NCBI GenBank assembly: GCA_028023455.1
Contig: JAQFVV010012476.1
Location: 2,399,820-2,463,819 of the forward strand
DNA: 64,000 nt
Source of the DNA: Epiperipatus broadwayi
Taxonomy: Eukaryota; Onychophora; Udeonychophora; Euonychophora; Peripatidae
Direction of reading: 5' to 3'
Position numbers and translations under genes: made by a program. The notes under the pieces are model-generated. The model was not told where the DNA came from. It saw only the letters and a list, made by a program, of their open reading frames with translations, and ran no database searches. Below are positions 11,868-26,710 of the stretch, piece by piece; position 1 is the first letter of the stretch, and the number at the start of each line of letters is the position of its first letter.

Positions 11868-12048
11868 GTAATGGAATGGACCTTTCTCAGTATGCATATA
11901 AGTTGGTGGGTTCATGATAATAAAGGAAAGAATGTATCTTTGTCACTTGTACTTATGCATACCCTGCACACATTAAACTCATTTCCAGAAGAGGAGAGAT
12001 TAAGAAAACTAACTATTAATCCTACACTTAATTTGCCTCATCCATATT
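11868..12048 (+). repeat. Left arm of a 180-bp inverted repeat; possible LTR 5' end
   Basis: It begins TGTAATGGAATGGACC directly after a TA-rich run. The following 180 bp, including CAGTATGCATATAAGTTGGT, GGAGAGATTAAGAAAA and ATTAATCCTACACTTAATTT, is found inverted at 16286-16466. The TG start and the abutting TA tract look like an LTR edge, which is an inference. The 107-aa plus-strand frame over it (11775-12098) is not called as a protein. Confidence 0.55.
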
Positions 12049-12099
12049 GCACTTCTTTTCCACTATTCTGGATTTCAAACCAGGGAGAATTTGCATGAT

Positions 12100-14300
12100 C
12101 CTCTGGTTCAGGATATTTTTGTATTATCAGGGTATGAATAGATGTAAGAATGTATGTATGTTTATTAATAAGAGGAAATATGATATTGTGTGTAAATAAT
12201 TAAAATGATACATATTATGTGGATGGGTATGACTAAGTAAAATTTGACTACAGGAAAATAAACCAAGAATCATACTTGAATGTTTGAATAACTTTACTAA
12301 GCATTTTTACAGTGATAAACAAAAAAAAAAAAAAATTAAACGGAATTGTAAAACATTCACTTAGGTGTTTGTGGTCATTCTTTGTTTGTATTTGGTTTCT
12401 AATATTATTCCAAACCCTGATCCCACAAAGAATAGCCTCTCAACATCTCAATCAACCTGAATAATTTTTATAATCTTTTATACCCCTATTTGACATGATG
12501 ACTTAGAATCCTTGTTATGTACAATGTTCATGCAATACATGAGGGAAACAATACATGAGATAAATCATTAATGAGATATAAAGAGAAAATATATAAAATC
12601 AAATATATATATATAAAAAAGAAACAGTTAAAGTAAACACTTAAATAAACAAATAAAAAGAGGGCAAGTGTTGCAAACGTATCTGGTTTAAATTATATAC
12701 ATATTGTGTAACGTCTTATCTTCCCCCTTTTTATATTGATCAGGTTATTGTGCAATCAAGCATACATCATAGATTTAATTTTGTTATGCTTATATTATGA
12801 ATGACAATATTTTTTATATTACTCATCATCACTAAGATTGGATTCTTTTACCCCTGTATTAAAAAAAAAATAAATTTAATACACAAATGAATATTGTAGA
12901 TGATGTTAATTTTAACTTGGCTAGTAAGTTTATATAGAAATCATCCTAATGGCTTGTCCCAGTAATTCATGGTGGTTCATATAGCAATTCATAAGCATTC
13001 TAGAACATCTGTCATGTTGGTTGTCTTTAATAGCCTTAGAATTGGTGTTTTGAAATGGAGAGTTATAGAAAGAGTTCATTATGAATCAGCTTGATTTTTG
13101 TAAGTATTGATGTGAAGTGATGGACCCCTTCCATCTCAATCTTCAGAAGTCATAGTTGTGTAGATGATGAATTTTTCCTTTCATATATTCTCTGCACTTA
13201 GCACTGTGAGTTTGTTTTTATCATTAATTATATTTGTTTCAATATTTTGTTTCGAGTAGAGTTTTGTCAATGTTTATCATTTTATTGCATATCTTTGGAT
13301 ATAGATTTATATAATCTATAGCAGGGGGGATTAACGGTGATTTCAGAAGCTTAAACATTTTGATTCACTTACAAAGATTTTACTTTCAAATTCTTTATTT
13401 AGTTAATGTGTTTTTTATATTTATCCTTGCTTCTTTAGATATTTAAGTATTAACTTTTTGATAATATTACCACTTAAACTTGATTGATATTTGTCTTCAA
13501 ACTTTAACTTTGATTCTGCCATGTAAGAAATTGTAGGTTCTTCCACAGGTAAGGAATTTTATATATACTCATTATTTAATTTAATCATGTTCATGATAAT
13601 CCTTTTACTTCATTGTTGATGTCATCTTTACTGAATCTTAATATAAATAATTTATTACTAAAAATAATTTTAAAAAAGGAGACTTTTCTGTTTTATATGA
13701 TTTTTCTCTACTTTAGTATTAATTTTTATTTCTTGATTGTGTTCGCTCAATTGATCTAGTATGTGGTCATATTTTGTTTGTAACCATAACACATATAACA
13801 AAGTAGTGGTTGTAAGAGGTTAGTTGTTATGTCTGTTTGGAAAGATTTAGTTTAAATTCTTGTTTATCTTTTTTTTAAAGTTGGGATTTAAAAATTTCAT
13901 TGTAATAATTGGTTTGTCAATTTGTGTGCTCAAATATTTACTAGTTTAGCCGTTGATAATCACTAATACCATGTGTCTTCAATTGGGATTGGACCTCATA
14001 GTGTGTATTAGGTATTGGAGGTATCAGTAAGACATCTCTCAGCAAAGGTATTGAAGATAGAATATATCTTCAATTCTTTAACTTTTGATTCTTTCAGGGT
14101 TAGGCTAAGGTATGTTGATGATGTTGCTTCCCATGAGATTTTCATAATTTATTACATTATCTATGTTTTCTCAACAATGACTTTAATCATGTTATTGGTT
14201 TGTATAAAACCTGGATCAAATGTAAAGATTGTTGGCCATTGTTTGAGTTTGGATTTATACTTTATTTTCTTGTACTTTCTTTTCAGTTGGTGATGAGTTT
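12100..14300. other. No intact gene; possibly decayed LTR or 3' part of the gypsy relic
   Basis: Between the putative LTR edge at 11868 and the recognisable integrase relic at 14.3 kb I see only AT-rich sequence. By position this would hold the 3' LTR and 3' untranslated part of the minus-strand gypsy relic, but I could not match it to another LTR in the window. Confidence 0.3.
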
Positions 14301-16290
14301 ATTACTTGTCCTCATGGTATGACTTCATGTTTTGCTACCATTGCCCTTATCTATCCAATATGCATTTGGACCAGCATATTTGACTATGGTAAACAGTCCC
14401 TCATATAAATCACAGAATGTATGGAAGATTAATTATTTAGGGTTGCTTATATGGGGTGTCTTAATAAAAACTTTATCACCTATTTTAAAATGTTACTTAA
14501 CTTTTTTTTTAAATTTGTTGCATCTTTCACTCATTGCTAGCATTTTGTTGTATGCCTCCATTCAATACTTTTCTAGGTCAATGGTTGATTCTGTGAGCAT
14601 GAGCATGGATGTGTGGAATAGAATTGGGTTATTTTGTTCCAAGTGTAGTCTAATGGATGTAAACCCAGTGAATTCCTTTACACTCCAATTGATATAATTG
14701 ACTATGTACTGTGTGTGTTTTACCTAACATTTATGCTTGTCTCCCAAGTATGTGCTGAACAAATGTCCAACTTTCCACATTACATGTTCACAAGAGTTTG
14801 ATTGTGAGTTCCTAATAGAAGTAAGCACATGTTTGATCTGTTGCTCTGGTATCCATTGAGACCATTTTTTTTATAAGAAAGAGGTACCATAATTGGTTAA
14901 GATCATCCCTGGTTTTCCTATTTCTTGAAAATGTAGGATGTCTAATAGTGAATTTAGTATTAGATTGCAGTACAGGGTAAGCAGTCACAAATTTTGTGAA
15001 TAGATAATAAGCTAGTAACAAATATTTTTGCTTATGGAAGAGTGGAAATGGACTGTAAATGTCCACAGCTAAAATCTCATTTGCACTTTTGGGGATGATA
15101 TTGCTAACTGAACTCATATAATTTCTGTTTACTGGCTTGGCTTTTAAACATATGTAACAATTTTGAATTTCTGTCATAATGTCATGATATATTCTATGCC
15201 AAATAAAACCAATTTTTCATTACTTTTTCAGTTATGTGGGTCCCATAGTGCTTATATAAATAATTTGCATATTGAGTGAGTGGGTTTCTTAATCTTTTTG
15301 TTATTAGTACCCTCCATTCAGTTTTGTCATTATTTGCTTTATATTTTAAGAGCTGGTTGTCTAGTCTGTGGTTTTTCAGATCATTGGCTTCATACAGAAT
15401 TTTTTTTTTCTTTAGGGTTTTGGTGACTTTATTCAGATTTTGATCTAGGGTTTGAAGTTGTTTTACATTTGACAAATTGTTCTTTATATTTTCTTTAATT
15501 GTTACATCAGTATTTAAAATGTAGGTATTATCCACTGTTAAATGTTGCTGTTCTGATCAACATGGATTTCAACTTAGTGCATCAGCTACAATGTTTTCAG
15601 ATCCTTTACAATATCTGACTGTATAACTGCATTCCTGTAACAGAAAACTCCATCTACCAAGACATCTATTAGTTAAATGGCTGTGATTCAGGAATGGAAG
15701 GCTTTTATTATCAGTGATCACTATCACCTATGATCTGAGATCCATTTGTCAAAATTTCTGAAAAGCCCACACTATGGTTAGTGCTTCCTTTTCAGTGATT
15801 GTAAAATTTATTTCAGGATCCTAATGAAATAGAGGACTCCAGTTTGGCTGTCCCTCTTGGATTTAGGATAGAGTCACCCCTAATCCATAACGACTACTAC
15901 CTGTTTGTAATAACAAAGGTTTATTTTAAAATCAGGAAAAGCTACCATGACTTGTTCTAAAAAATCCCATTTTAATCTTCTCTGGTGAGTTTTAATAACA
16001 GTCCCATATGGTCAGAAAATTTGAGATAAAAATGATTGTAAAATTACATAACCTAAAAATGATCTGATTTGTCTTTTGTTCTTTGGTATAGGAAAATTCT
16101 GCATAACACTGATCTTATGTGGATGAGCTCTCACCCCTTTACAATCAATGATATGACCTAAAAAGACTACTTCATTGCACACTCACGTAATTTTATATCT
16201 TTGTTACAGCACTCTTTGAAAAATATTTTTAAATTTTGAAGATGTTTTTTAATCGTATGAGATGCAATGATAACATCATTTACATAGATG
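14300..16290 (-). pseudogene. Decayed Ty3/gypsy pol (RT, RNase H, integrase)
   Basis: Minus-strand pol relic broken into many frames. Going from 16290 leftwards: a YVND-type RT active site followed by ViiAS (about 16240-16285), LGHxId-like thumb sequence (16130-16160), RNase H and tether region (15540-15900), a zinc-binding and linker region (15194-15535), and the integrase core (14700-15177). The core contains a C-x2-C-type YICLKAK segment and an AVDIYSPFP stretch with the first catalytic Asp. Around 14790 the antisense of NPQSNPCERVM is still readable. From 14600 down to 14330 there is a C-terminal integrase tail. Order and motifs match the better-preserved pol at 56.6-59.9 kb. RT N-terminus, protease and gag are absent, since the relic runs directly into an inverted LTR-like piece at 16286. 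Confidence 0.8.
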
Positions 16291-16463
16291 GATGAGATAA
16301 ATTAAGTGTAGGATTAATAGTTAATTTTCTTAATCTTTCCTCTCTTAGAAATGAATTCAATGTTTATATGTTATGCATAATTACAAGCCTCACAGATATA
16401 TTCTGTCTTTCATCATGATGAACCCACCAACTTATATGCATACTGAGAAAGGTCTATTCGGTT

Positions 16464-16466
<3 letters not shown>
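16286..16466 (-). repeat. Right arm of the 180-bp inverted repeat
   Basis: Reverse complement of 11868-12048 with scattered substitutions. Read on the minus strand it starts TGTAACCGAATAGACC. The junction with the RT relic at about 16286 suggests an internal deletion or inversion. It is followed by CA and TA repeats up to 16499. Confidence 0.7.

Positions 16467-16499
<33 letters not shown>
16467..16499. repeat. (CA)n(TA)n microsatellite
   Basis: A short CA run passes into about 25 bases of TA and abuts the LTR that starts at 16500. Confidence 0.9.
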
Positions 16500-18734
16500 T
16501 GTAACGAGCATAGACGTTCGTTACATTGTTGTTTTTTTTTAAATTTATTAAACATGAAAGTAAATTAAAAAGTTCGCATTTAAAAATTTTCTTTAAGAAT
16601 TAAAAATTGAAATTAAATATCATCTTAAACTCTTATATATTAATTAAATCACACAGATAATGAAAAATTATTAAAATAAAACTTTATTAAAGAAAAAGTA
16701 TTTTAAAACTAAATTTTAAAAAGATTTGGAGATGAAATTATATCTTTAAATTTATCTTTAAATATATTTTTGATTTGGAAAACAGGTTAATTAATCAGAA
16801 ATGGAAATGATTGTTAATTAGTTAAATGTAAACCAGCCTTCGGCATTTAAATGTAAAAACACCGGTCAGATAAGAAAACAATAGAAACTGTTAGCAAATA
16901 AGAAGAAATCCCTATGGAATCGGACCGCAGCGAAAGGACCATCGCATCGGTGACGTAATGTAAATTCAATCCTTCACATTAATATAAAAGGAAAATTTGG
17001 AAATTATTGATCAGTGACTGGAAATTGATTATTACGATGTGACTATATGTAGTAGTACGGAGTTGGAGGAATTGACAGACGCACGGTCAATTCTTTCAGC
17101 TGTTAAAGAAGGGAGAAATGAACTATCGTTTCCTACATTGAGGACCAACTAAATTAAAAAACCTCCGAATGAATAAATGAAACAACGGCTAAATGGATAC
17201 TAATTTTAGGATGGCGTGGGAATTTACGTTCATGGCAAGCAACGGATAAAGTTGGACGTTTTAAAATCGTAAGAACTTATATATTCATATGAAACAATAA
17301 GAACTCTAAATTTTAAAACTTTTTAGTAAATAATGCAATAGAATCCTATCTGACCAAACTAAATTCTTCATTAATAATGTTATTTGATGTATTTTTTTTC
17401 TTATTTATTTTGTAAAATCATTTCCATTTATTTATTTTTTGTTCTTTAAGTTTTATTATGATTGTTGTTTTCCGTTAAATTAATTATAAAAATGTTAAAC
17501 TTAAGTCGGGCATGAATGGCTGTATAGATTTGTAAAGTTATATTAGGGGAGGATAATCTTAGGTTATTGATGTCATTGTTAGATTGGGTCAATGGATTGG
17601 ATATATTGATGTAGTTAGTAGATGTAATCGGAGATTCGCTACTGGCAGAATCGTTTATATATACGTCGCACTCACCCGTTTGCCTATGGAAGGAATTATA
17701 AGACGGAGAACGCAGTTCCTTTCTATGGAGTTTTTTTTTTATTGTTCTTCTCGTTAGATAGATGTAATATTCCTATCTGATTGAGAGTCAATGTCTTTCT
17801 TAATTCTTTTGGTGCTGCCGTATTTCGTATTACATTGAATACATCGATATATCAGGCGGATTGATGACAGTTTGACGGCGAATTTTAGCCTAAGGTTAAA
17901 TAGGGATAGAATATTTTAATTTCAATGCAAATCTATGTAGTATTCATACTCGATTCTAAATAAAAATGCATTAAACTTAAGTTGTTTATAGACGCTTGCA
18001 TGGATTGTTTATCGGTTAACTATGTTTTGCGTTTTCATATTTGATCAAAATATATAGACATTCGATAAATAATGATACCTTACGGTGAGTATCTAAAATG
18101 TATTTATTCGGATGTCTTTTAAGTTATTGGTGACAATGCAAGTATCTTATGATGAATACTATTGGGTTACGTAGAAATTTCCCTCCGCAATTGTCAGTAA
18201 TCAATAATTTTGTATTTTGATCGTTTATGTTTACTTTGAAATGTTTTTGACCGTGAAATCTATGTAACCGATCTATATTCAACATTATAAACAAGCTTTC
18301 CTAAATTTATCTGTGTGAATTTAATTAAAATGTAAAATTAGAATATAATAGTAATTAAAGGTAAATTAAAGTCAAAAATCAAAGTTAAAAATAATGTTAA
18401 ATGTTAAAATGTAAACTAATACTAAAATAATTTTAAATCTTATATATATATGCATAAATAAATGTTTGTATGTTAATTACTGGCAGTGGCTTATTTTATT
18501 TATTTTTTTAATGTTGAAATCTAATTAGATAAGATGTTATATTATTTAATCTCTGCTATTCCACTGAGCTGGTGACATGGGCTAACGACCGGAATCAAAA
18601 TTTAAAAAAAAAAAAAATAGTTTTTTTTTTTGACTTACGTATCTGCCTACTTTATAAATTTTTCTAGGTTCAAATGCCTAGATGGCGCCCCCGTAGTGCA
18701 GTTTACGTTAAGTCGCTTTCTCCGGATCGTTACA
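16500..18734. mobile_element. Long terminal repeat, family 1 (about 2.2 kb)
   Basis: It starts TGTAACGA and ends CGTTACA, the expected TG...CA ends. Much of the body aligns in order with 42079-44116. Shared blocks are the AAAAGTTCGCA region near the start, GTTTGCCTATGGA, TTCCTATGGAGTTTT, TTGTTCT(T/A)CTCG, CCTAAGGTTAAAT and, near the end, AAATGCCTAGATGG. The left end contains a 7-bp inverted repeat (GTAACGA...TCGTTAC). It lies after a TA tract and directly before an assembly gap, so I cannot tell a solo LTR from the edge of a full element. Orientation relative to coding sequence is unknown. No reading frame of note. Confidence 0.8.
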
Positions 18735-18735
18735 A

Positions 18736-19235
18736 NNNNNNNNNNNNNNNNNNNNNNNNNNNNNNNNNNNNNNNNNNNNNNNNNNNNNNNNNNNNNNNNN
18801 NNNNNNNNNNNNNNNNNNNNNNNNNNNNNNNNNNNNNNNNNNNNNNNNNNNNNNNNNNNNNNNNNNNNNNNNNNNNNNNNNNNNNNNNNNNNNNNNNNNN
18901 NNNNNNNNNNNNNNNNNNNNNNNNNNNNNNNNNNNNNNNNNNNNNNNNNNNNNNNNNNNNNNNNNNNNNNNNNNNNNNNNNNNNNNNNNNNNNNNNNNNN
19001 NNNNNNNNNNNNNNNNNNNNNNNNNNNNNNNNNNNNNNNNNNNNNNNNNNNNNNNNNNNNNNNNNNNNNNNNNNNNNNNNNNNNNNNNNNNNNNNNNNNN
19101 NNNNNNNNNNNNNNNNNNNNNNNNNNNNNNNNNNNNNNNNNNNNNNNNNNNNNNNNNNNNNNNNNNNNNNNNNNNNNNNNNNNNNNNNNNNNNNNNNNNN
19201 NNNNNNNNNNNNNNNNNNNNNNNNNNNNNNNNNNN
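18736..19235. other. Assembly gap (500 N)
   Basis: Exactly 500 undetermined bases, which suggests a scaffolding placeholder of unknown true length. The gap begins one base after the LTR end. Frames reported across it have no meaning. Confidence 0.98.

Positions 19236-23359
<4,124 letters not shown>

Positions 23360-23400
<41 letters not shown>
23360..23400. repeat. (TA)n microsatellite
   Basis: About 40 bases of TA dinucleotides immediately before the RTE-like LINE. Confidence 0.95.
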
Positions 23401-23403
<3 letters not shown>

Positions 23404-23726
23404 TGCAGAAAGGAGTTTGCTATTAACTGAAAGGAGACCCTTTCATTCCTCTTAGAGGCCATAAAGTAACCGAGCAGGGCAATTTCCTAATGTCCACTCC
23501 ATACATTCTTGTCGTTGCAGCTGTTATTACTATGTGATTATTCATATAGTATATGAACATGGATGGGCTGCTCACCAACACCCATTAGCCAGTGTGGTGA
23601 GTTTATTGGCTTTTTACCTCTGAGTTTAAGATCAAGAAACACCATGGTCTTTCTTCTCAGTGCCTGATAAGGCAGAATGAATGTTTGTGTAAATGATAAA
23701 TATTTTTCCAATACATATATACAATT

Positions 23727-24740
23727 ATGACAGACAAAAATAAAGCATGGCCCTTATTTCCAGAAGGCTGTAAAGTCACCAACCAAGGCAGCAGTCGGTG
23801 GCCAAAGGCGAAGGGTGCTAAGAATCCCCTGATTGTGAAACAAGGCTGCCATTTAATGATGACTTTTTATTTAGGTACTTACAACTGCAGATCACTTTCA
23901 AGTGAAGGAAGATTGCAAGAATTAGAAGAAGAATTGTCTTATATTGAATGGGACATTATTCGACTTTGTGAAGTTAGAAGAAAAGGTGAAGAAACAATTG
24001 ATTTAAAAAGTGGACATATACTCTATTATAAAGGCACACATATTGGAAATACAAGTGGAGTAGGATTCATTATAAATAAAAAGTGGAAGAACAATATTGT
24101 GGAGATTGATGGTGTATTGGACAGAGTTGCAAGATTAGTTATACAACTTAATAGCAGATACCAAATGCAGATAATTCAGGTTTATGCCCCAACAAGTTCT
24201 CATAGTGATGAAGTTGTAGAAGATTTTTATATGGATGTACAAAAGGCTTTTGATCAGAGTAAACAACATTTTAAAATTGTTATGGGAGACTTTAATGCTA
24301 GAATTGGTAGACACATGAAAGATGAAAATTCTGTAGGTAATTTTGGTTATGGTAATAGAAATGAGAGAGGACATAAACTTGTGGAGTTTGCAGAAAAAGA
24401 AAAACTTTATATTATGAATTCATTTTTTGAGAAAAATGTTAAAATAAAATGGACATGGAAGCATCCAAATGAATGTACAGCAGAATTGGATTATATTTTG
24501 ACTAACAGGAAATACATATTTCAAGATTGTAATGTTCTTAATAAATTTAACACAGGAAGTGATCATCGATTAGTAAGGTGTAAGTTACGTGTTAATGTAA
24601 AACGAGAGAGACAAAAATTATTAAGAAAAACAATATTTACAGTTGATATTCCTAATCTTCAGAAACATTCTAATGAATTTAAATTAGAACTTACAAATAG
24701 GTTTCAAGTGTTAGGAGATTTGAACATGATTCAGATTTGA
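23727..24740 (+). pseudogene. LINE endonuclease part (APE-like, CFDP2-like)
   Basis: A 337-residue open segment. The endonuclease begins around residue 46. Visible motifs are TYNCRSL (about residues 51-57), the metal-binding Glu in LCEVRRKG (residue 82), VYAPTSS (152-158), MGDFNARIG (186-194) and the GSDHRLVR end motif (about residues 277-284). This is the apurinic-endonuclease-like fold that nicks the target DNA in non-LTR retrotransposition; the same domain was co-opted in bovine craniofacial development protein 2 (CFDP2/p97Bcnt2), which explains that name in databases. The first 45 residues look like translated leader, and the real start may lie at the internal Met at residue 44 or 45. The frame is lost at about 24730, where the RT linker begins in another frame. 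Confidence 0.9.
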
Positions 24741-25205
24741 ATGAAATTAATATGAAAATAACTGATACACTTTTAAAAACTGCAACAAAGATAGCTGGTA
24801 GAAAAAAGAAGCAATTGACTAATAAAATTTCTATTGAGACTAGAAAATTTATGAAGAAAAGAAGGAATATGAAGATATACAAAAATGATGTATTAAAAAG
24901 AATTGAATATCTCGAATTTTGTAAAATAGTACGGAAAAGAGTTGAAAATGATATAAGAAAGTATAACTGTGAAATAGCAAGGAAAGCTGTAGAAGAAAAT
25001 AAAAGTCTCAAGAATGTTAAACAGCATTTTGGTATTGGTAGGAAATTTATACTGCAATAACAAAAAAAGATGGAATTATTACTAAAAAGAGAGATGACAT
25101 CATGAAATTGGTAGAAGATTTTTATCAAGAATTATATAGTAATAAAGAACAAGTACCTCCTATATCTATTACATCTTCCGAATTGCCCAGAATTTTAAAT
25201 GAAGA
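24737..25205 (+). pseudogene. LINE linker between endonuclease and RT
   Basis: Continuation of the LINE polyprotein: a Lys/Arg-rich helical linker (24737-25060), then after a frame change near 25050 a short segment with FYQELYS, the typical sequence just before the RT fingers. Another one-base frame change lies near 25205. It has no function of its own. Confidence 0.8.
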
Positions 25206-26683
25206 AAGTGAGATATGCAATTAAATTTATGAAGAAAGGAAAGGCTCCAGGAAATAATGGAATTATAATTGATATATTAAAAGAAGCAGGTGAAGAAATA
25301 GAAACAACTTTAGCAAAGTTACGTACCAAATGTCTAAATGATAAAGATGTTCCGGAAGATTGGAAGAATGCAGTAATAATATTAATATTTAAAAAAGGTG
25401 ATAAAGAAGATATTAGAAATTACAGACCTATCAGCCTTTTATCAGTTTTATATAAAATTTTTACCAAGATAATTACAACTCGTCTACAGAGAACTTTGGA
25501 TTTCCACCAACCAAGAGAACAAGCTGGATTTAAAAGTGGTTTTAGTACAATAGATCATATCCAGGTATTGAGAGAAGTCATAGAAAGGACAAATGAATAT
25601 GAGTTGTCATTATGTTTTGGATTTGTAGATTATGAAAAGGCATTCGATTCTATACACATTTCTTCAGTGATTAAAGCATTGGATCATCAAGGTATAGATC
25701 CAAGATATTGTCATATTTTAAAGAATATTTATAAAAATGCAACAGCAACAATTAGATTACATAATGATACTGGAAAAATCAACATTGAGAAAGGTGTAAG
25801 ACAAGGTGACTCCATATCTCCAAAACGTTTTACAGCAGTGCTGCAAGAAGTATTTTGTGGATTAAAATGGGAAACTAAAGGAGTGAAAGTAAATGGAGAG
25901 TATTTAAGTCATTAAGATTTTGCAGATGATGTAGTTGTTTTTGCAAATAATGCTTCAGAGCTGCAGGAAATGTTGCAGGAGTTAGCAGATGAAAGTAGAA
26001 AAGTAGGACTAAAGATAAATGTTAAAAAGACTAAAGTAATGTTTAATCGATTTGCTCAAAATATGAAAATAAAGATTGATTATGAAGAATTAGAAGAAGT
26101 TAACAGTTACAAATACCTTGGTCAGATTATTAATACAGATGAAAACATAATGGAGGAAATTAATCATAGAATTAAACTTGGTTGGAGTGCTTTTGGTAGA
26201 AATAACTTGATACTAAAAGGAAATATGCCTATGTGTTTGAAAAGAATGGTTTTTAACAAATGTATTTTACCAGTTCTTACTTATGGATCTGAGACTTGGA
26301 CACTTAATAGAAGAGCAATACAGAGACTTCAGACCACTCAAAAGAGTATGGAGAGATGTATGTTGGGAGTAACAAGAAGAGATCAAAAACGCAATGTATG
26401 GGTAAAACAACAAACAGGTGTTACTGACCTTATTGAAAAAATTAAAAGATTGAAATGGAGTTGGGCTGGACATATTGCTAGAAGAAATGATAATAGATGG
26501 ACAATTGAAATTTTAAACTGGATTCCAAAAGATTGTAAAAGACTCAGAAAGAGACAACTTGTGAGATGGATGGATGAAATAAGAAAATGTGCAGGGGTGT
26601 TGTGGAAAAGAGAAGGTAAAGATCGGAGAAGATGGATTAAACTTGGAGAGACCTTCATCCTGCAGTGGATTGATAATGGTTGA
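25199..26683 (+). pseudogene. LINE reverse transcriptase and C-terminal region
   Basis: Reverse transcriptase of the RTE/BovB type. The first piece (25199-25915) has KKGKAPG, the fingers motif NYRPISLL, motif A FVDYEKAFDSI and motif B GVRQGDSISP. An in-frame TAA at 25913-25915 immediately precedes the catalytic FADDVVVF (about 25918-25941). The frame then stays open to 26683, with GLKINVKKTK, the YLG motif and the C-terminal WAGHIARR...RRRW pattern typical of RTE elements. The enzyme copies element RNA at the nicked target. The stop codon and upstream frameshifts mean it cannot be expressed as one protein. Confidence 0.9.
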
Positions 26684-26710
26684 TGATGGTGTATATATAT
26701 ATATATATAT

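Larger units (their letters stand above)
23401..26690 (+). mobile_element. RTE/BovB-like non-LTR retrotransposon, nearly full length, inactivated
   Basis: About 3.3 kb on the plus strand, which fits the usual RTE length. There is a 5' leader, an APE-type endonuclease, a reverse transcriptase and the typical C-terminal tail, in that order. It ends in TGATGATGG plus a TA microsatellite (26673-26710); RTE elements commonly end in short simple repeats and not poly-A. The reading frame is broken by at least three frameshifts (about 24.73, 25.05 and 25.20 kb) and one stop right before the RT active site, so it is dead but not ancient. A (TA)n tract flanks each side. I could not define a target duplication because of these tracts. 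Confidence 0.85.

Noticed and set aside
14015-14697. Two plus-strand open frames of 92 and 121 aa, hydrophobic
   Set aside because: From about 14300 on the minus strand reads as integrase C-terminus, so the 121-aa frame is an antisense shadow. The 92-aa frame has no domain.
24135-25128. Minus-strand open frames under the RTE element
   Set aside because: Antisense of the endonuclease and linker; composition is explained by the sense codons.
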